From contig JAYGXS010000003.1 in the NCBI GenBank assembly GCA_036362985.1, forward strand, positions 77,584,454 through 77,648,453: a DNA stretch of 64,000 nucleotides. The letters run 5' to 3'. The notes beneath the pieces are model-generated. The model was not told where the DNA came from. It was given only the letters and a program-made list of their open reading frames with translations, and made no database searches. The DNA is from Ligula intestinalis. Its lineage: Eukaryota; Platyhelminthes; Cestoda; Diphyllobothriidea; Diphyllobothriidae. This document shows, piece after piece, positions 34,943-46,137 of this stretch (position 1 is its first letter; the number at the start of each line of letters is the position of its first letter). The translations under genes were made by a program, and so were the position numbers.

Positions 34943-37567
34943 TCATTTTGCGGAGGCCCTACGACGAAACAGTTGTGCAACCGATTTTGCAGAGTTTGAT
35001 TCACTCAGGGCGCAAGATTCCCTGTGCTGTTCGCGTGCAAGACGAATCTTTGACGCTAATTCGAAGAATTCTGCGATCCTTAGATGCACAGACAGCGAAC
35101 TAGTAAATCTATCTTTCAGCTGCCTCCTCAATTTCTTTAGTCTGGGCAAAAGAAAATGAGGGACGGTCGATTCTGGTGTGTAGGGTTTCGCAATTTTAGT
35201 GGGCACAAATTCCAGCATTTTAGTAGAAACGACCGACATGAGTTCAGAAAGATATGCAGCGTCGTTAATGGAGGAGAGGCTCTGCCAATCTAATGAGTCA
35301 AGAAAATTGTTGATTGAGCTAATATCTGCGAGGTCGTACGCATGATAGGTACGACTAGCACTAGCCTTTTCCGTAGAAGGAAGCTGAAGGCAACAGTGAA
35401 TTAATGCGTGATCACTTTGGAAGATGTCCTGCTTAAAATCAACGAAGAGAGGGGCAATACCATTAGTGAAAATCAAATCTAGGATATGATTCTGTCTTGT
35501 TGGGGAACTAACCAGCTGAGACCAGTTAGAAAAATTAATGGTATCCAGGAAAGGCTGAAATCTAGGTGGGCAATAGTTTGAAAGCCAGTCGATTTCAGGA
35601 AAATTAAAATCTCCAGCGATAATTTTAACTTCAAAAGTGGATTCTGAAATAAACTTGAACATTTCACACAAATTTGCATCTTCTTCAAATGAAGAGTTAG
35701 AAGGATTATAAACACATCCGATAATCGCCTTTTGCCGGGGCGACAGGATAATAGAGGCGAAACAGTAATTTCCAGAGAAGGACGTGCTATTTAGATAAAA
35801 CGGAAAGTGCCTAAATGACGTTCTAATATAGAGAAGACAACCACCACCACGCTTATTAATGCGATCGTGACGATAGAAATCATAATCGTCTATGATAAGG
35901 GAGGAGTCAGAAATGATTGGATGGGTCCAAGATTCTGTTATGCATATAACATCAGGCATCATCTCAAAAGCGATAGCTCGAAGTTGAGCCATTTTATTTA
36001 TAACGGACCTGGCATTAAGCACTATGACATCTAGTGTGTTTCGAGTGACAGGACTATGGCTATAGTTATTCATAAAAAAAATTGAGGGTGGGTAGACAAA
36101 CTGTAGGCCGTTCTTATTTGTGGAATAAGTACTGACGGGTATGGAGCTGTTAGCATACGGGTAGCCAACAATCGATGGCTGATAAGGTCTGAGATATCTA
36201 GAGGCCTCGCTTTCTGGCAGGGAAAAATGAGGAGAGGGTAAACCAAAATAAGCTTCTGGGGCGTTTGGGAGGAATGGGGGGAGGTGAGAAGACATGTAGA
36301 AGTTGGCAGGTTTGGGTGGTAGAGGATGGGTAAAGGAACTGATAGGGGGAAACGGTGACATAAAATTAGTGTTAGGGCCACTCGCGTAAGAACTAGCGTT
36401 CTTAATCAGTGAATGTCCTGTACGGCAACTCCGATTAGATTTAAAACTATACCAGTTAGGGTTACTGCCGTGCAAATTAAATTTTTCTTGGTTCGGGCCC
36501 GGCGTGTTTAATAACGCATTATACGGGGGAATAATATGACTCCCACGGTCAAAAGAGGAGCTAGGTTGTGGTGGGGAAGCGCTCGGCCTAAACGCTTTCG
36601 ACGGTGTTGGCGATATTCTTAATGAACTTGTTGCCGCGTTAGAGGCGGCGGAATTTATCGATCGTTGGACAGCGAATGTATTAAGACTAGTTTTAATCGT
36701 AGTAGATGACGGAGCGGTGGGCCTTGACGGTCCCGATATCAAGAGAGATGGGCTAACTGGTGCACTGATGTTTATGGACCTATGACTAGATATTCGGGAG
36801 GTAGGGATAGCAGGTGTACTGACGGTTATGGGACTATGAAAAGACACCTGGGAGGCAGGGATAACGGGTGCACTGACGTTAGTGGGTGTATAGCCAGTTA
36901 TGCGGGGGGGAGGATTAGCGAGTGCATTTACCCTATTGGGACTACGAACAGATTTAGGAATAGTAGGCTGAGAAGTCATTGGTCTATTTGACTGGAGAGC
37001 CGTATTTCTTCGCTCCATTGGTGTAAGATCTCGACAGAGGAAACTTTTAGTCATTTCTAAATATCGGGAAATGCGACCTCGTTGAGCAAAGATTGAGTCC
37101 ACCTCGATCGGTGAAAACAATTTAACTAGGATGGGCGGGTTTTTGCTACGCGATTGCAGGCGATTGGCTTCTGCAATTTTGTAGTTAAAACCACCCGAAC
37201 ATAGAAAATCTTTTGCGCTTTCCAAAGGGCGACTGATAATGGAGGAATTTTTTAGTATAAAGTTAAAGCTTCGCTTTTGTCTATCAAAAGCTTCCGTGGT
37301 TATAAGATGGACGAGGGAGTCCAACTTTTTACAATCTTGCGAGGGCATATCTGATAACTTGCCATCAAACAGATTGCCTAGTATTGATAAAACAGAACCA
37401 AACTTCATCATGAAGTCATTACAGTTCTGTAATGCAGATAAATCAATTTGCTTAGCCTTGACAATGGGCTGCATGTTGATAACAAGGCATTGACTAATAG
37501 GCGTGGTCAGGCACCGCTTGTGCCTGGGAGCAGATATCTTACGATGAGCTATAATTTTTGTTCTCAT
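34943..37567 (-). CDS. LINE B gag-like plus APE endonuclease ORF (874 residues)
   Basis: Residues 1-500 are rich in P, S, T and N with no zinc knuckle seen; by position this replaces ORF1 of CR1 elements. The endonuclease spans about 505-735. Its family signatures are VLNARS (about 506), ITESW, RGGGCLLYIRTSF, GDFNFPEIDW (about 652) and SDHALIH (about 717), which carry the metal-binding and catalytic N, E, D and H residues. The protein nicks target DNA for target-primed reverse transcription. About 140 residues of the linker toward RT follow before a TGA. The gag, endonuclease and RT parts form a single frame, so this ORF is the front of a longer polyprotein rather than a complete gene. Confidence 0.85.
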   Translation of the reverse strand: MRTKIIAHRKISAPRHKRCLTTPISQCLVINMQPIVKAKQIDLSALQNCNDFMMKFGSVLSILGNLFDGKLSDMPSQDCKKLDSLVHLITTEAFDRQKRSFNFILKNSSIISRPLESAKDFLCSGGFNYKIAEANRLQSRSKNPPILVKLFSPIEVDSIFAQRGRISRYLEMTKSFLCRDLTPMERRNTALQSNRPMTSQPTIPKSVRSPNRVNALANPPPRITGYTPTNVSAPVIPASQVSFHSPITVSTPAIPTSRISSHRSINISAPVSPSLLISGPSRPTAPSSTTIKTSLNTFAVQRSINSAASNAATSSLRISPTPSKAFRPSASPPQPSSSFDRGSHIIPPYNALLNTPGPNQEKFNLHGSNPNWYSFKSNRSCRTGHSLIKNASSYASGPNTNFMSPFPPISSFTHPLPPKPANFYMSSHLPPFLPNAPEAYFGLPSPHFSLPESEASRYLRPYQPSIVGYPYANSSIPVSTYSTNKNGLQFVYPPSIFFMNNYSHSPVTRNTLDVIVLNARSVINKMAQLRAIAFEMMPDVICITESWTHPIISDSSLIIDDYDFYRHDRINKRGGGCLLYIRTSFRHFPFYLNSTSFSGNYCFASIILSPRQKAIIGCVYNPSNSSFEEDANLCEMFKFISESTFEVKIIAGDFNFPEIDWLSNYCPPRFQPFLDTINFSNWSQLVSSPTRQNHILDLIFTNGIAPLFVDFKQDIFQSDHALIHCCLQLPSTEKASASRTYHAYDLADISSINNFLDSLDWQSLSSINDAAYLSELMSVVSTKMLEFVPTKIAKPYTPESTVPHFLLPRLKKLRRQLKDRFTSSLSVHLRIAEFFELASKIRLAREQHRESCALSESNSAKSVAQLFRRRASAK

Positions 37568-37761
37568 AATTTTGATAAAAACTGCTTTAAATGTAAGATG
37601 ATTTATAAAAATTCAGCGGGAACTTAACAAATACTGTAGCTATTTTTTAATAAGCACTTTAAATTTATTTGGAAAAGTGTATTCAATATTGGGAAACGAC
37701 TCAGCCTTTGAAGGTCTCAAGAATATTCTGATCTTGACGATTTCTTTTACTAGGCCGCGAA

Positions 37762-38335
37762 NNNNNNNNNNNNNNNNNNNNNNNNNNNNNNNNNNNNNNN
37801 NNNNNNNNNNNNNNNNNNNNNNNNNNNNNNNNNNNNNNNNNNNNNNNNNNNNNNNNNNNNNNNNNNNNNNNNNNNNNNNNNNNNNNNNNNNNNNNNNNNN
37901 NNNNNNNNNNNNNNNNNNNNNNNNNNNNNNNNNNNNNNNNNNNNNNNNNNNNNNNNNNNNNNNNNNNNNNNNNNNNNNNNNNNNNNNNNNNNNNNNNNNN
38001 NNNNNNNNNNNNNNNNNNNNNNNNNNNNNNNNNNNNNNNNNNNNNNNNNNNNNNNNNNNNNNNNNNNNNNNNNNNNNNNNNNNNNNNNNNNNNNNNNNNN
38101 NNNNNNNNNNNNNNNNNNNNNNNNNNNNNNNNNNNNNNNNNNNNNNNNNNNNNNNNNNNNNNNNNNNNNNNNNNNNNNNNNNNNNNNNNNNNNNNNNNNN
38201 NNNNNNNNNNNNNNNNNNNNNNNNNNNNNNNNNNNNNNNNNNNNNNNNNNNNNNNNNNNNNNNNNNNNNNNNNNNNNNNNNNNNNNNNNNNNNNNNNNNN
38301 NNNNNNNNNNNNNNNNNNNNNNNNNNNNNNNNNNN
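37762..38335. other. Assembly gap (574 N)
   Basis: It separates the 5' flank of LINE B copy 1 from the 3' end of LINE A copy 2. The odd length suggests a size estimated from read pairs or an optical or long-read scaffold. Confidence 0.97.
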
Positions 38336-40084
38336 TAGTTTTTGTTTTTTATTTTTATTTAAGGATTGGAAAAGGAGGCAAGGCACAATTTTGCTTAAGC
38401 TTTGATTTTATCAGCGTAGGAAACCGTCGACTGGAAAGCTTCCAGCATTTGCCAGTTTTCTCCAAAATGTTCGGGAACTCTCCTGGACCGTTAGATCCCT
38501 TTTGGTCCGAATTGGACGTCAAAGAACTGGTTAGCAAAGTGTCCTATTTTGTTCAGAAATATATGCGTCATGTCATTTGAGAAGAACTGCTTGGTCTTTC
38601 TTCTAAATTCGGCTAAACTGTGGCGTTTGCGAATATCGTTGGGTAGGGCAGTCCATATGATCGCATGTCTTATGGTGTAGAAATTTGATCGCTGGGCCGT
38701 CCTAGCTTTAGCGTTATGAATTCTATGCTGGTTGTTTCTAGTGGGACGGGAACCGTTTTGATTTGTTAACATATTATTGCTGAGGATGTTCTGATTATGT
38801 GTCACTTTAAATAGGAAAAATAAACCATTTTGGAGTCGCCTTTGCCAGAGGGGTTTAAGACCATATCTATTGTACATTATTGAATAGGAGTCTCGGGCGT
38901 CATCGCGTTTACACAGAACTCTGGTAAACCTTCGCTGGATTTTTTCTAGTTACTGTTTGTCATCTGATGATATGCTACCGAAAAATATTGAGCAGCAATC
39001 TAGAGTAGGTAAAACGTACATTTTGTAAAGTTTAGTCTTAAGTGTAATTAATGTGAAATTTTTACTTATGAAGCCACATAGTCGATTGGCTTTTGGTGCG
39101 ATTTGCTTAACAATTGGGGATAAGTCAAGAGTATTAGAATAGCTAAGACCTAAATCTTTTAAAGATGTTAGCTCTTTTATTTCTTGACCACTAAACATTA
39201 TGGGGGGAAGTTTTAGTGGTCCAAAATCATGAGATGACATTTTGTTGGTGAAAACGGCATTTGCCACTGAACACTCCAGTCGTTTAGTTTTTGAAGGTCT
39301 AATTCAATTGTTCTATGCACACTACTTATCGAATTTTCGTTATAGGCATATGCGAGTTTTAAGTCATCTGCATATAAAAATGTTTTATCAGATGTTGATA
39401 TCGTGGATAACTCATGAATGTAAATGAGAAATAAGAGGGGACCTAGGATAGTGCCTTGAAAAACACCACTGCTTATATGAGCTGGTTCTGATACTATATT
39501 TCGAAGTTGTACTACATGGAATCGGTTTTGAAGATAGGATTTGAGCAAATCAAGGAGGGGGGGGTGCCGAATCCCGTGACTCACTAGCTTCACGATCACT
39601 CTTTTATGGGGAACTTTGTCAAAGCCTTTTTTTAGATCAAAGTAAATTGTAGCTACCGTGTTCCCATCATCTCGATTTCTGGAGACGAATTCCAAGAAAG
39701 TGAGATGGCAGGACTGACATGACTTTTTTGGTAAAAAGGCATGTTGAGAGGGAGGTATGAGATTTACATTCGTCAGATGGTCTAACATTTGGTTATAAAT
39801 TATTTTTTCTAAGATTTTTGCTAAAACCGATGTGCGGTGAACACCACGATAATTTTGGGCATTGGACCGATTTCCATTTTTGTAAATTTGGGTGATACAT
39901 GATTTTTTCCAGATTTCTGGATAAGTACCATTTGACTGCAGTAACGAGAAAAGGTTAGACAGAAGTATTGGGGCATATGTCATATGTCTCAGTATGCAAG
40001 GAGGTATTCTATCCGTTCCATATGATGTGGAATTGGACAGTTGGCGGATAGCTTTCTCTACAGTTTCTTCGTTAAACAATATCT
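38336..40084 (-). mobile_element. LINE A copy 2 (CR1-like RT, 5'-truncated)
   Basis: Minus-strand frames 39213-40079, 38950-39267 and 38491-38877 together give an RT without endonuclease. They show STSYGTDRIP, NYRGVHRTSVLAKILEKII, DLKKGFDKVPHKR (motif A), SSGVFQGTILGPLLFLIYIHE and FLYADDLKLAY with the catalytic YADD. A C-terminal block follows with LDLSP..KQIA and ending FGPKGI. Frameshifts near 39240 and 38915 break it. Similarity to copy 3 stops at 40084, the 5' truncation point. The 3' end is in the gap. Confidence 0.82.
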
Positions 40085-40090
40085 ATTTAC

Positions 40091-40290
40091 CTCACTGAAA
40101 CGCCCAACTGCGTCTTCTAGTGCATCGTACGATGCAAAATCTAGGCCTTTTAAAATGGCGCGAAAGGCCTCTGAAACATAACCATTAATTGCCATCGTTC
40201 GCGCAATTAATAAGACACGTGCACGATACCGCAAAAAGTGACTTACCCACCAAGGGTGCATTTGTACGATCGCTGAATTCTCAAGGACAC
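40091..40290 (-). other. Possible pair of small host exons (weak)
   Basis: On the minus strand 40091-40170 is bounded by GTTTCAG and GTAAAT and reads open in one frame (EAFRAILKGLDFASY...). A donor GTAAGT at 40241-40246 would give a 76-nt intron. No upstream exon or family could be found, and LINE A copy 2 is inserted directly at 40084. It may be a relic of an interrupted gene. Confidence 0.2.
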
Positions 40291-40299
40291 ACTCGCAAA

Positions 40300-41215
40300 A
40301 AATGTAGCCAATCACCGATCAGCAGCGTCGTCCAATCACAAAATTGACTCTCGCTGGATGCCTGGATAGTGTAGCGGGCTGGGAATGTCGAGGTTAGCAC
40401 ACACCTGAAGGAGAGATTCACATGTCTGATTCTCCGGAAATAAAGCCGAACGGGGTCGTCAATCACCACAACATGCCATCGTAGAAAGAGATATAAGAGT
40501 AACTCGATAGTAAGTAATAAGGTCTGTTGATATAAAACGAATAGTAAACAATAAAGAATGGAAAGGATACGATACGGGGGATTACCAAGGGTCTGTACAA
40601 ATGCTCCGTTTGGAGTGAGGGGTGATCACAGAATATTAGTTACATACCGGCGGGAGTGCAGCACTGTGGGCAACTGCGGGCGAGGGCCATGGTTGCGCTG
40701 ACGGCAGGAGGAGGGTGTAACGGTGACACAGAATGGCGGGAAGAGCGTGTAACGGCGACACGGAACGGGAGGAAATAGTGCCAGCAGAGGGAGAAAGAAG
40801 AGAGACCGGTATATTCACCAAAAGACGTTCACACTATCCTTATCCGGATCCGCGCCATAAAAGACCTTGGTGCGTTCAAACACCCATGGTTTGGGTTGGC
40901 TCGATACAATGGTTCTTTGCCAATTTACGGTGCAATTAACGGCAGTGGGTTAGCAAGGTCGCGGGAGAGACTTTAATAGATTTTCGTCTCAGCGAGCTTT
41001 TTAATTGGTCGCTGAAGTAAGCCGTTGATTTGCTCCTGTTTCATGAGTGGGTTTTTCTAAGAGTTCATTGACTATTTCTGGCAGTGCCAAAGGCAATGTT
41101 GACAAGTGGACAGGTGTCTGACACGTTCTGAAAATTTCTTTATGAGCTTAAACGCATTTATTTCATTAAATTATAAGTTGCTTTATGATCATATTTGCGA
41201 AAAAATCACAACTTA
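40300..41215. other. Intergenic, with one short imperfect duplication
   Basis: Around 40717-40775 a 30-bp unit (GTGTAACGGTGACACAGAAT-like) occurs twice. Nothing else was recognised. Confidence 0.4.
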
Positions 41216-41261
41216 TAGTCAATTCGACTTATTAAGGGAAATATAGGCAAACGCCATTGAC

Positions 41262-41425
41262 AAAACAAAAAACCTGAAACAAAACCAATACTGGCCGCAA
41301 CATAGGGAGTTTGTTTTAGGTTTTTTCCGGTCTTCGAGGTGTTGGAAGGCGCCCAAGAGGTGCATAACCAACTCTTTACAATTGCCTGTAAACTGGCATA
41401 ATAAACATATTATTATTATTATTAA
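41262..41425 (+). mobile_element. LINE tail inserted in a dispersed repeat
   Basis: It starts AAAACAAAAAACCTGAAAC and ends in a (TTA)n run at about 41407-41425. It is the reverse complement of 31928-32130. The sequence on either side joins to match 60050-60120 without a break, so this is a clean nested insertion. Confidence 0.7.
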
Positions 41426-41930
41426 ATCCCTATCGGTACACAGAAGTTAAGAAATGCATTGACAATGCCAAACATTTCAAACAAGGTATTTTCCGTTATA
41501 GCGGGTGGCTACTCACTTTTTCCAAGTAATATAATCAGATGGGATGATGGCAGTTAGCACGAGCCAGCAGATGTAACTGAACAAAAAGAGCATACAGTGA
41601 AAAAACTCCTAAGGCATGGCTCAGAATTCACAAGATGGAATGTTGTTTATGGTTTTTAGGAGAAAATCTGTCGCTCGTGGGAGAAAGTGTTTGAAAAGAA
41701 TGCCAAGATTCAGCTGTTCATTTTGGCAGCAGGTAAGGGGGTCCACCACGACTTATATTCTGATCGGAAGTGCCATAGGGGGGACGAAGACGAGACTGCA
41801 GAGTCACAAGAACATCCCGAAACATCGGAGCTGCGACCACGATACGCCTTTGTCACTTTCCGGGGTCGTCATCAATGTGAAGAAAACAGGAGAAGCCGCC
41901 ACGGTCGCAACTATCAGTTGATGGTTGACA
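41426..41930 (-). repeat. LINE 3' UTR-like repeat (copies at 41220 and 60040)
   Basis: Together with 41220-41261 it is colinear with 60040-60560. Shared words are TTAAGAAATGCAT, CACGAGCCAGCAG, ACAGTGAAAAAAACTC, AGAACATCCC/AGAACGTCCC and GATACGCC. Part also matches the 3' UTR of LINE B copy 1 (GCAGTGAAAAAAACTC at about 32606), so it is probably the 3' UTR of a related LINE in minus orientation. Confidence 0.55.
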
Positions 41931-42329
41931 TAAGCCAGCTGCATGAACAACGATAAATTTATTATAAAGAACAATTTTACCATTAAATGTTCCTCAAATG
42001 AAACAAGTACCCTAATAGCAATTTGTAGACCTATCGACCTGTGAGCTTATACACACAATATATCACATTCCATTGGCTAAAACTTATTCGCAATGATAGG
42101 TCAGTGTGCCTGAATGTGAATGCGTGCAATCGGACTGGCAACTTGAATTGTTGTCGGTGGCGGCAACTTTGAACGCCATTTAATCATATCACACGTGCAC
42201 TGCTGAACGCGTAAGTGGGCTCTGAATGCGGTGGTTTTATTTGTTGCGTAAATTCTACTATGCAGCTTTTTTGTAGTATGTGGAAGCCTACACCAAGAAA
42301 TACCCTCTGGAGATGAGCATGATGCGATT

Positions 42330-43445
42330 ATAATGCGTTGCTGCGCAAAGTTGAAAAGGATGACAGGGAAGGTTCGTCGACCACGTCTTCTTCTGATGAA
42401 TATTGGTCGTCAACCGAATCATGCAGCACTTCAACGTATGGATAATCAGACATCAGCACAGACTCCCTGGGGGAATCAAGTAGTTGGAGTCTTCCAACTT
42501 TTGAAGTTCCCGCAGATGGTCCAAGTATGCAACCGCCCGCCGAGAAGCCAAGTCTACTGGAGGAACTGAAGTTATGGGCCGCAGAATGTGACCTGAAAAC
42601 TATCAGCTAACAAAACTCCTGAAAATACTCCAAAAATATCACCCGGAGCTACCTCCAGACGGCCGTACACTTCATGCAAGATCAAGCAAGCGTACACCCG
42701 TGACTGCAATGGATAGCGGGGTATCTGTTCATGTCGGACTTATGAAATGTCTAACGAAGCAGGTAAGTTACCCATCAATGCATATAAATGGAAATGAAAT
42801 TGTTGTTTTTTTATCCATGGATGGGCTACCCTTATATAGGAAAAGAAGATGTGATTTATGGCCAATCCTTGGCCGAGTAATGAAACCGTTTGTAGGTCAT
42901 GTGTTTCCTGTAGGGGTATATAGCGTAAAAGGCAAGCCGTTGGACGTGCAAGCGTATTGTAAGCCGTTGATTAGGGAACTGTCCTAACTCTCTAGGAGAG
43001 GGCTTTATGTTGAAGCACTGGACCAAACGTTTGAGTTTAAAGTGGGAGCTATCATTTGCGATGCTCCTGCGAGGGCTTTTACTGAGCAAATAAAAAAACA
43101 TTAATGCGTATTATGGGTGCGAGCACTGTATAGTGAAGGGAATACGTCGTCCCACATGGAGGAAGGTACTTTACGATATTGTCAGTGAATATAAAAGAAA
43201 CGACGTAGATTTTTATGATCGAATGGATGACTGTCATCGTATTGGAAGATTACCATGGCTAGCATGTCATATAGGCATGCTAACATGTTTTTTCATTAGA
43301 TCCACTACATCTTGTTTACCTAGGTGGTATGAGAAGGCTCCTGAAGTTGTGGGTTCAAAGAAAATGAAAGGACAACTTAACGTGACTGACTGGAGCCCCG
43401 CATACGTACCTGACCCGAACGACGCCTGATGCTTCTTTTGGAATT
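42330..43445 (+). pseudogene. Decayed DNA transposase (metazoan Tnp2/EnSpm-like family)
   Basis: Plus-strand fragments give the order typical of a widespread animal transposase family. First comes an EELKLWAAECDLKTIS block (about 42560-42610). Next is LLKILQKYHPELPPDGRTLH (about 42617-42680). Then come LSMDGLPLYRKRRCDLWPIL (about 42815-42875) and AIICDAPARAFTEQIKKH (about 43050-43100). A Cys pair with YYGCEHC follows near 43115, and finally LDPLHLVYLGGMRRLLKLWV (about 43300-43360). The frame is broken by stops near 42445, 42608 and 43103 and by shifts near 42990 and 43260. The family name is my best assignment from memory of the motif order. The 3' end runs into LINE C. Confidence 0.65.
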
Positions 43446-43509
43446 TAGCTCAGCAACTAGTAGATGATTGTTGCCTGTTTAAGAAAAACTTGCGCATCTT
43501 CCGGCCGGA

Positions 43510-46137
43510 ATGGGTGACACCGAACACAAAAAAGAACTTCAAGGAAAAAGAAGACTGATATCAACAGCCCTGACACTTCTGAAAATTTAAAAAAACAGCG
43601 AAATTTATGTCGGAGACTAATTCGAAAAGAACGAATGGCCTTTGAGGCAGAACTAGTCAAGGGAATAGCTCATAACCCAAAAACATTTTCTTATGCAAAT
43701 AAGGCCAAACGGAAGCGAGATCCTATCCCCTGTCTAAAATATAACGAGGGAAACAAGTGTACGGATAACTCAGATAAGGCGAACCTCTTGTCCAATTTCT
43801 TAATGTCTGTTTATACCAAGGAGCCGCCTTCTGACGAGAATGTACAGCAATATATAGCCCCAGCAGCGCATACAATTAGCACGGTATCGTTCGCAAGATA
43901 CACTGCCAGAAAAGCCTTGAGAAAGTTAAAGCCCACTAAATCGCCCGGTCCAGATGGATTATCAGCGAAACTTCCGAAGGAGCTCGCAGAACAACTGGTT
44001 TCCCCGCTTTCCAAGATCTTTGAAAGTTCAATGGAAAAGGGGGCCCTGCCTACTGACTGGAAGCTGGCCAACAAAACACCTATTTGTTGAGGAGGAGAGA
44101 GAACTTCACCTAATAGCTTTAGACCAGTAAGTCTCACAAGCATTTGCTGCAAACTAATGGAGCAACTAATCAAAACGGAACTAAGGAGACACATTGAGGA
44201 GAAAAACTTTTTTAGGGCAGCGCAACACGGATTCCGAAGTGGCCACTCTTGTCTCACAAACCTGCTAACATCCATGGAAAGCTGGAAGAAATTTCTGGAA
44301 ATGGGTTCGTCGGTCGATGCGGTCATCAGTGACTTCAGCAAGGCGTTAGACAAGGTTCCACACAGACGACTAATAACAAAGCTGCATCAAATGGGTGTGA
44401 CTAGAAACCTACTCAAATGGTAAGTCGACTTCCTAACAGGCAGGCGTCAGCGTGTATGTATTGGAGACACCAAAACAAAATAATAATAATAATAAGTTTT
44501 ATATTTCAGGCCCAATGGGCCTCATCAATAAACCAAAAATTCGATAACACGAAGAACTAGAAATAATTGGTTTAACAAACAGTATCCGTAGTCTATAGCT
44601 ATAAGACGAGTATAACTGTTTAGAAGCGAATTTGTTAGATTTGAAAAAATGAATATAGCAGTGTCATGCGGAAGGTTAAATTCAAGGGCACACACAGATT
44701 AGCTACATCGTTATCTAGATTCTGACTATGTATCCTGGTACCCGCTGCCTCTGTTAGTAAGGGGGGGGGGCTTGGAAGCAAACTCAGTCGAAGCTGAGCG
44801 TGGGGCAGAACAAAAGGTATTAATGAAACATTATTGGTATAGACGGGTTCCCGGCACTACACTCGGGTTCCCAAACCGGTGCGGCATAATGGAACATAGG
44901 GAACCCACCGGTTTATGATCGTGATGGGCACCGCCGTATGAGATTCAAAAGTCCGTCAAATCTACAAGACCATAGTTGGGGATGTCTGAGATGTGACCAA
45001 ATATAAGGCCCTGATGATGGTTGATGACCAGCGAAACGAGAGCCGTCAAGACTGCGTCCTGATTCCAGGGGACACGAGTCAGAGGAAGGTAGTTTCAAGA
45101 AGGGATCCTAAATTCCCGATGGTCCATTCTCGGGATCGTGGAGAAAGCTGCCCGGAAAAGATGAGGAAAACAAAAGGTTAATAGATTCAGTGTTAAGATA
45201 AATGTGCAGTCTTCGCTTGAATACACATAGACAAGTCAACGCCCGAATATCAATCAGCAAATTATTCCAAAGATAGCTATACCTAGGAGCAAAAAGTAGA
45301 GATCGCTTAGAAGTGGAATAAGCAGGAGGAGATATAATCAACGTTGAATTTCTTAGGTTGTAAGGGCGAGTAACGGGAGTAAGGGCAGAAATCTTAGGGA
45401 GATTTGAACTATTATTGAGGCGAAACAGGAGACAAAACCCTGCTTCCAGTCTCCTGACCCAAAGAAATTTCAGTTTCATTATCTCACATCTATCTGAGTA
45501 GGAAGTATATGAAAATGCTGGATAGAGGATCCTTTTAGTGAATCTTCTTTGGACACTTTCAATGGAAAACCGTATCCAGTGGAGTTCCGCAGGGAAGCGT
45601 TCTGGGTCCCATTCTATTTCTGGTATATGTGAACGACTGCCTTGAGTGCCTCACCTATGAGAAAGTCGTGTTTGCAGATGATCTAAAGATCTGGAAGTCC
45701 ATTGAAAGCTCAGAGGACGGACAGACCTTACAAAATGACTTGGAGCGCTTGCAAAAGTGGTGGGGAAAATGGCTAATGCAGCTGAGCTTCAACAAATGCC
45801 AAGTAATCTGTTTACGGTCTAGTCGCGGCAAGGTGATACCATTCGAGCATGACTACTCGATCGGAGGTCATCAACTCAAGCTAGCGAACGAACAAAGGGA
45901 TCTAGGTGAACGCATGACGCCCGACCTCAAACTGTCAACTCACTGTGCTAAAACCGCAAAGAAGGCTATGGGCATCCTCGAAGCGATCAGAAGTTCCTTC
46001 CTCTATTGTAATGAGGAGCATTTTGAGCGAGTCTTCGGAACATTTGTCCGGCCGATGTTAGAGTACTGCATCCTGGCGTGGTGCCCTTGGATGAAGAAAG
46101 ATTACGCAATGCTCGAGAAGGTGCATGAGGCAACAAT
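43510..46137 (+). mobile_element. LINE C (CR1/Jockey-type RT), interrupted by a nested LINE
   Basis: Frames 43635-44090, 44157-44423 and 45629-46137 form one RT: SPGPDGLSAKLPKEL, ADWKLANKTP, SLTSICCKLMEQLIK, AQHGFRSGHSC, SDFSKALDKVPHRRL (motif A), SGVPQGSVLGPILFLVYVND and VVFADDLKIW (catalytic FADD), then the thumb LSFNKCQVICL. A stop lies at 44088 (TGA after TPIC) and another at 44423. The element is split at 44477-45565 by a minus-strand LINE flanked by AAAAC on both sides. It lacks endonuclease (5'-truncated) and its 3' end is lost at the junction with LINE B copy 2 at 46123-46140. Confidence 0.82.
44477..45565 (-). mobile_element. LINE B-related insertion with 5-bp target duplication
   Basis: AAAAC at 44472-44476 and 45566-45570 flank it. 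From its 5' side (high coordinate) it encodes the RT C-terminus (SVQRRFTKRIL, KFLWVRRLEAGFCLLFRLNN, YLWNNLLIDIR) down to 45108, with the ORF ending DPENGPSGI. The 3' UTR follows, repeated at 12226-12738, ending in a GGCCCAATGGGCC stem and an (AAT)n tract. It is clearly 5'-truncated, as expected for target-primed insertion. The coding part is intact over 123 codons. Confidence 0.8.

Larger units (their letters stand above)
32393..37600 (-). mobile_element. LINE B copy 1 (CR1-like, nearly complete)
   Basis: A minus-strand element of about 5.2 kb. The 5' part encodes a 500-residue P/S-rich gag-like region, then an APE-type endonuclease, then reverse transcriptase, then a 3' UTR ending in a GGCC..GGCC stem and TAAATATA-like tail at 32393-32432. 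The frame is the same from 37567 down to 33314, broken only by four stop codons, at 34943-34945, about 34768-34770, 34469-34471 and 33965-33967. At each of these points copy 2 has a sense codon. The 5' boundary is within 37568-37761, before the assembly gap. The 3' UTR resembles the repeats at 41426 and 60040. Confidence 0.85.

Noticed and set aside
34943..37567. Host gene call for the 874-codon frame
   Set aside because: It contains a retrotransposon endonuclease and runs in frame into reverse transcriptase.
37640..38405. Long open frames across the gap
   Set aside because: They consist mainly of N and carry no information.
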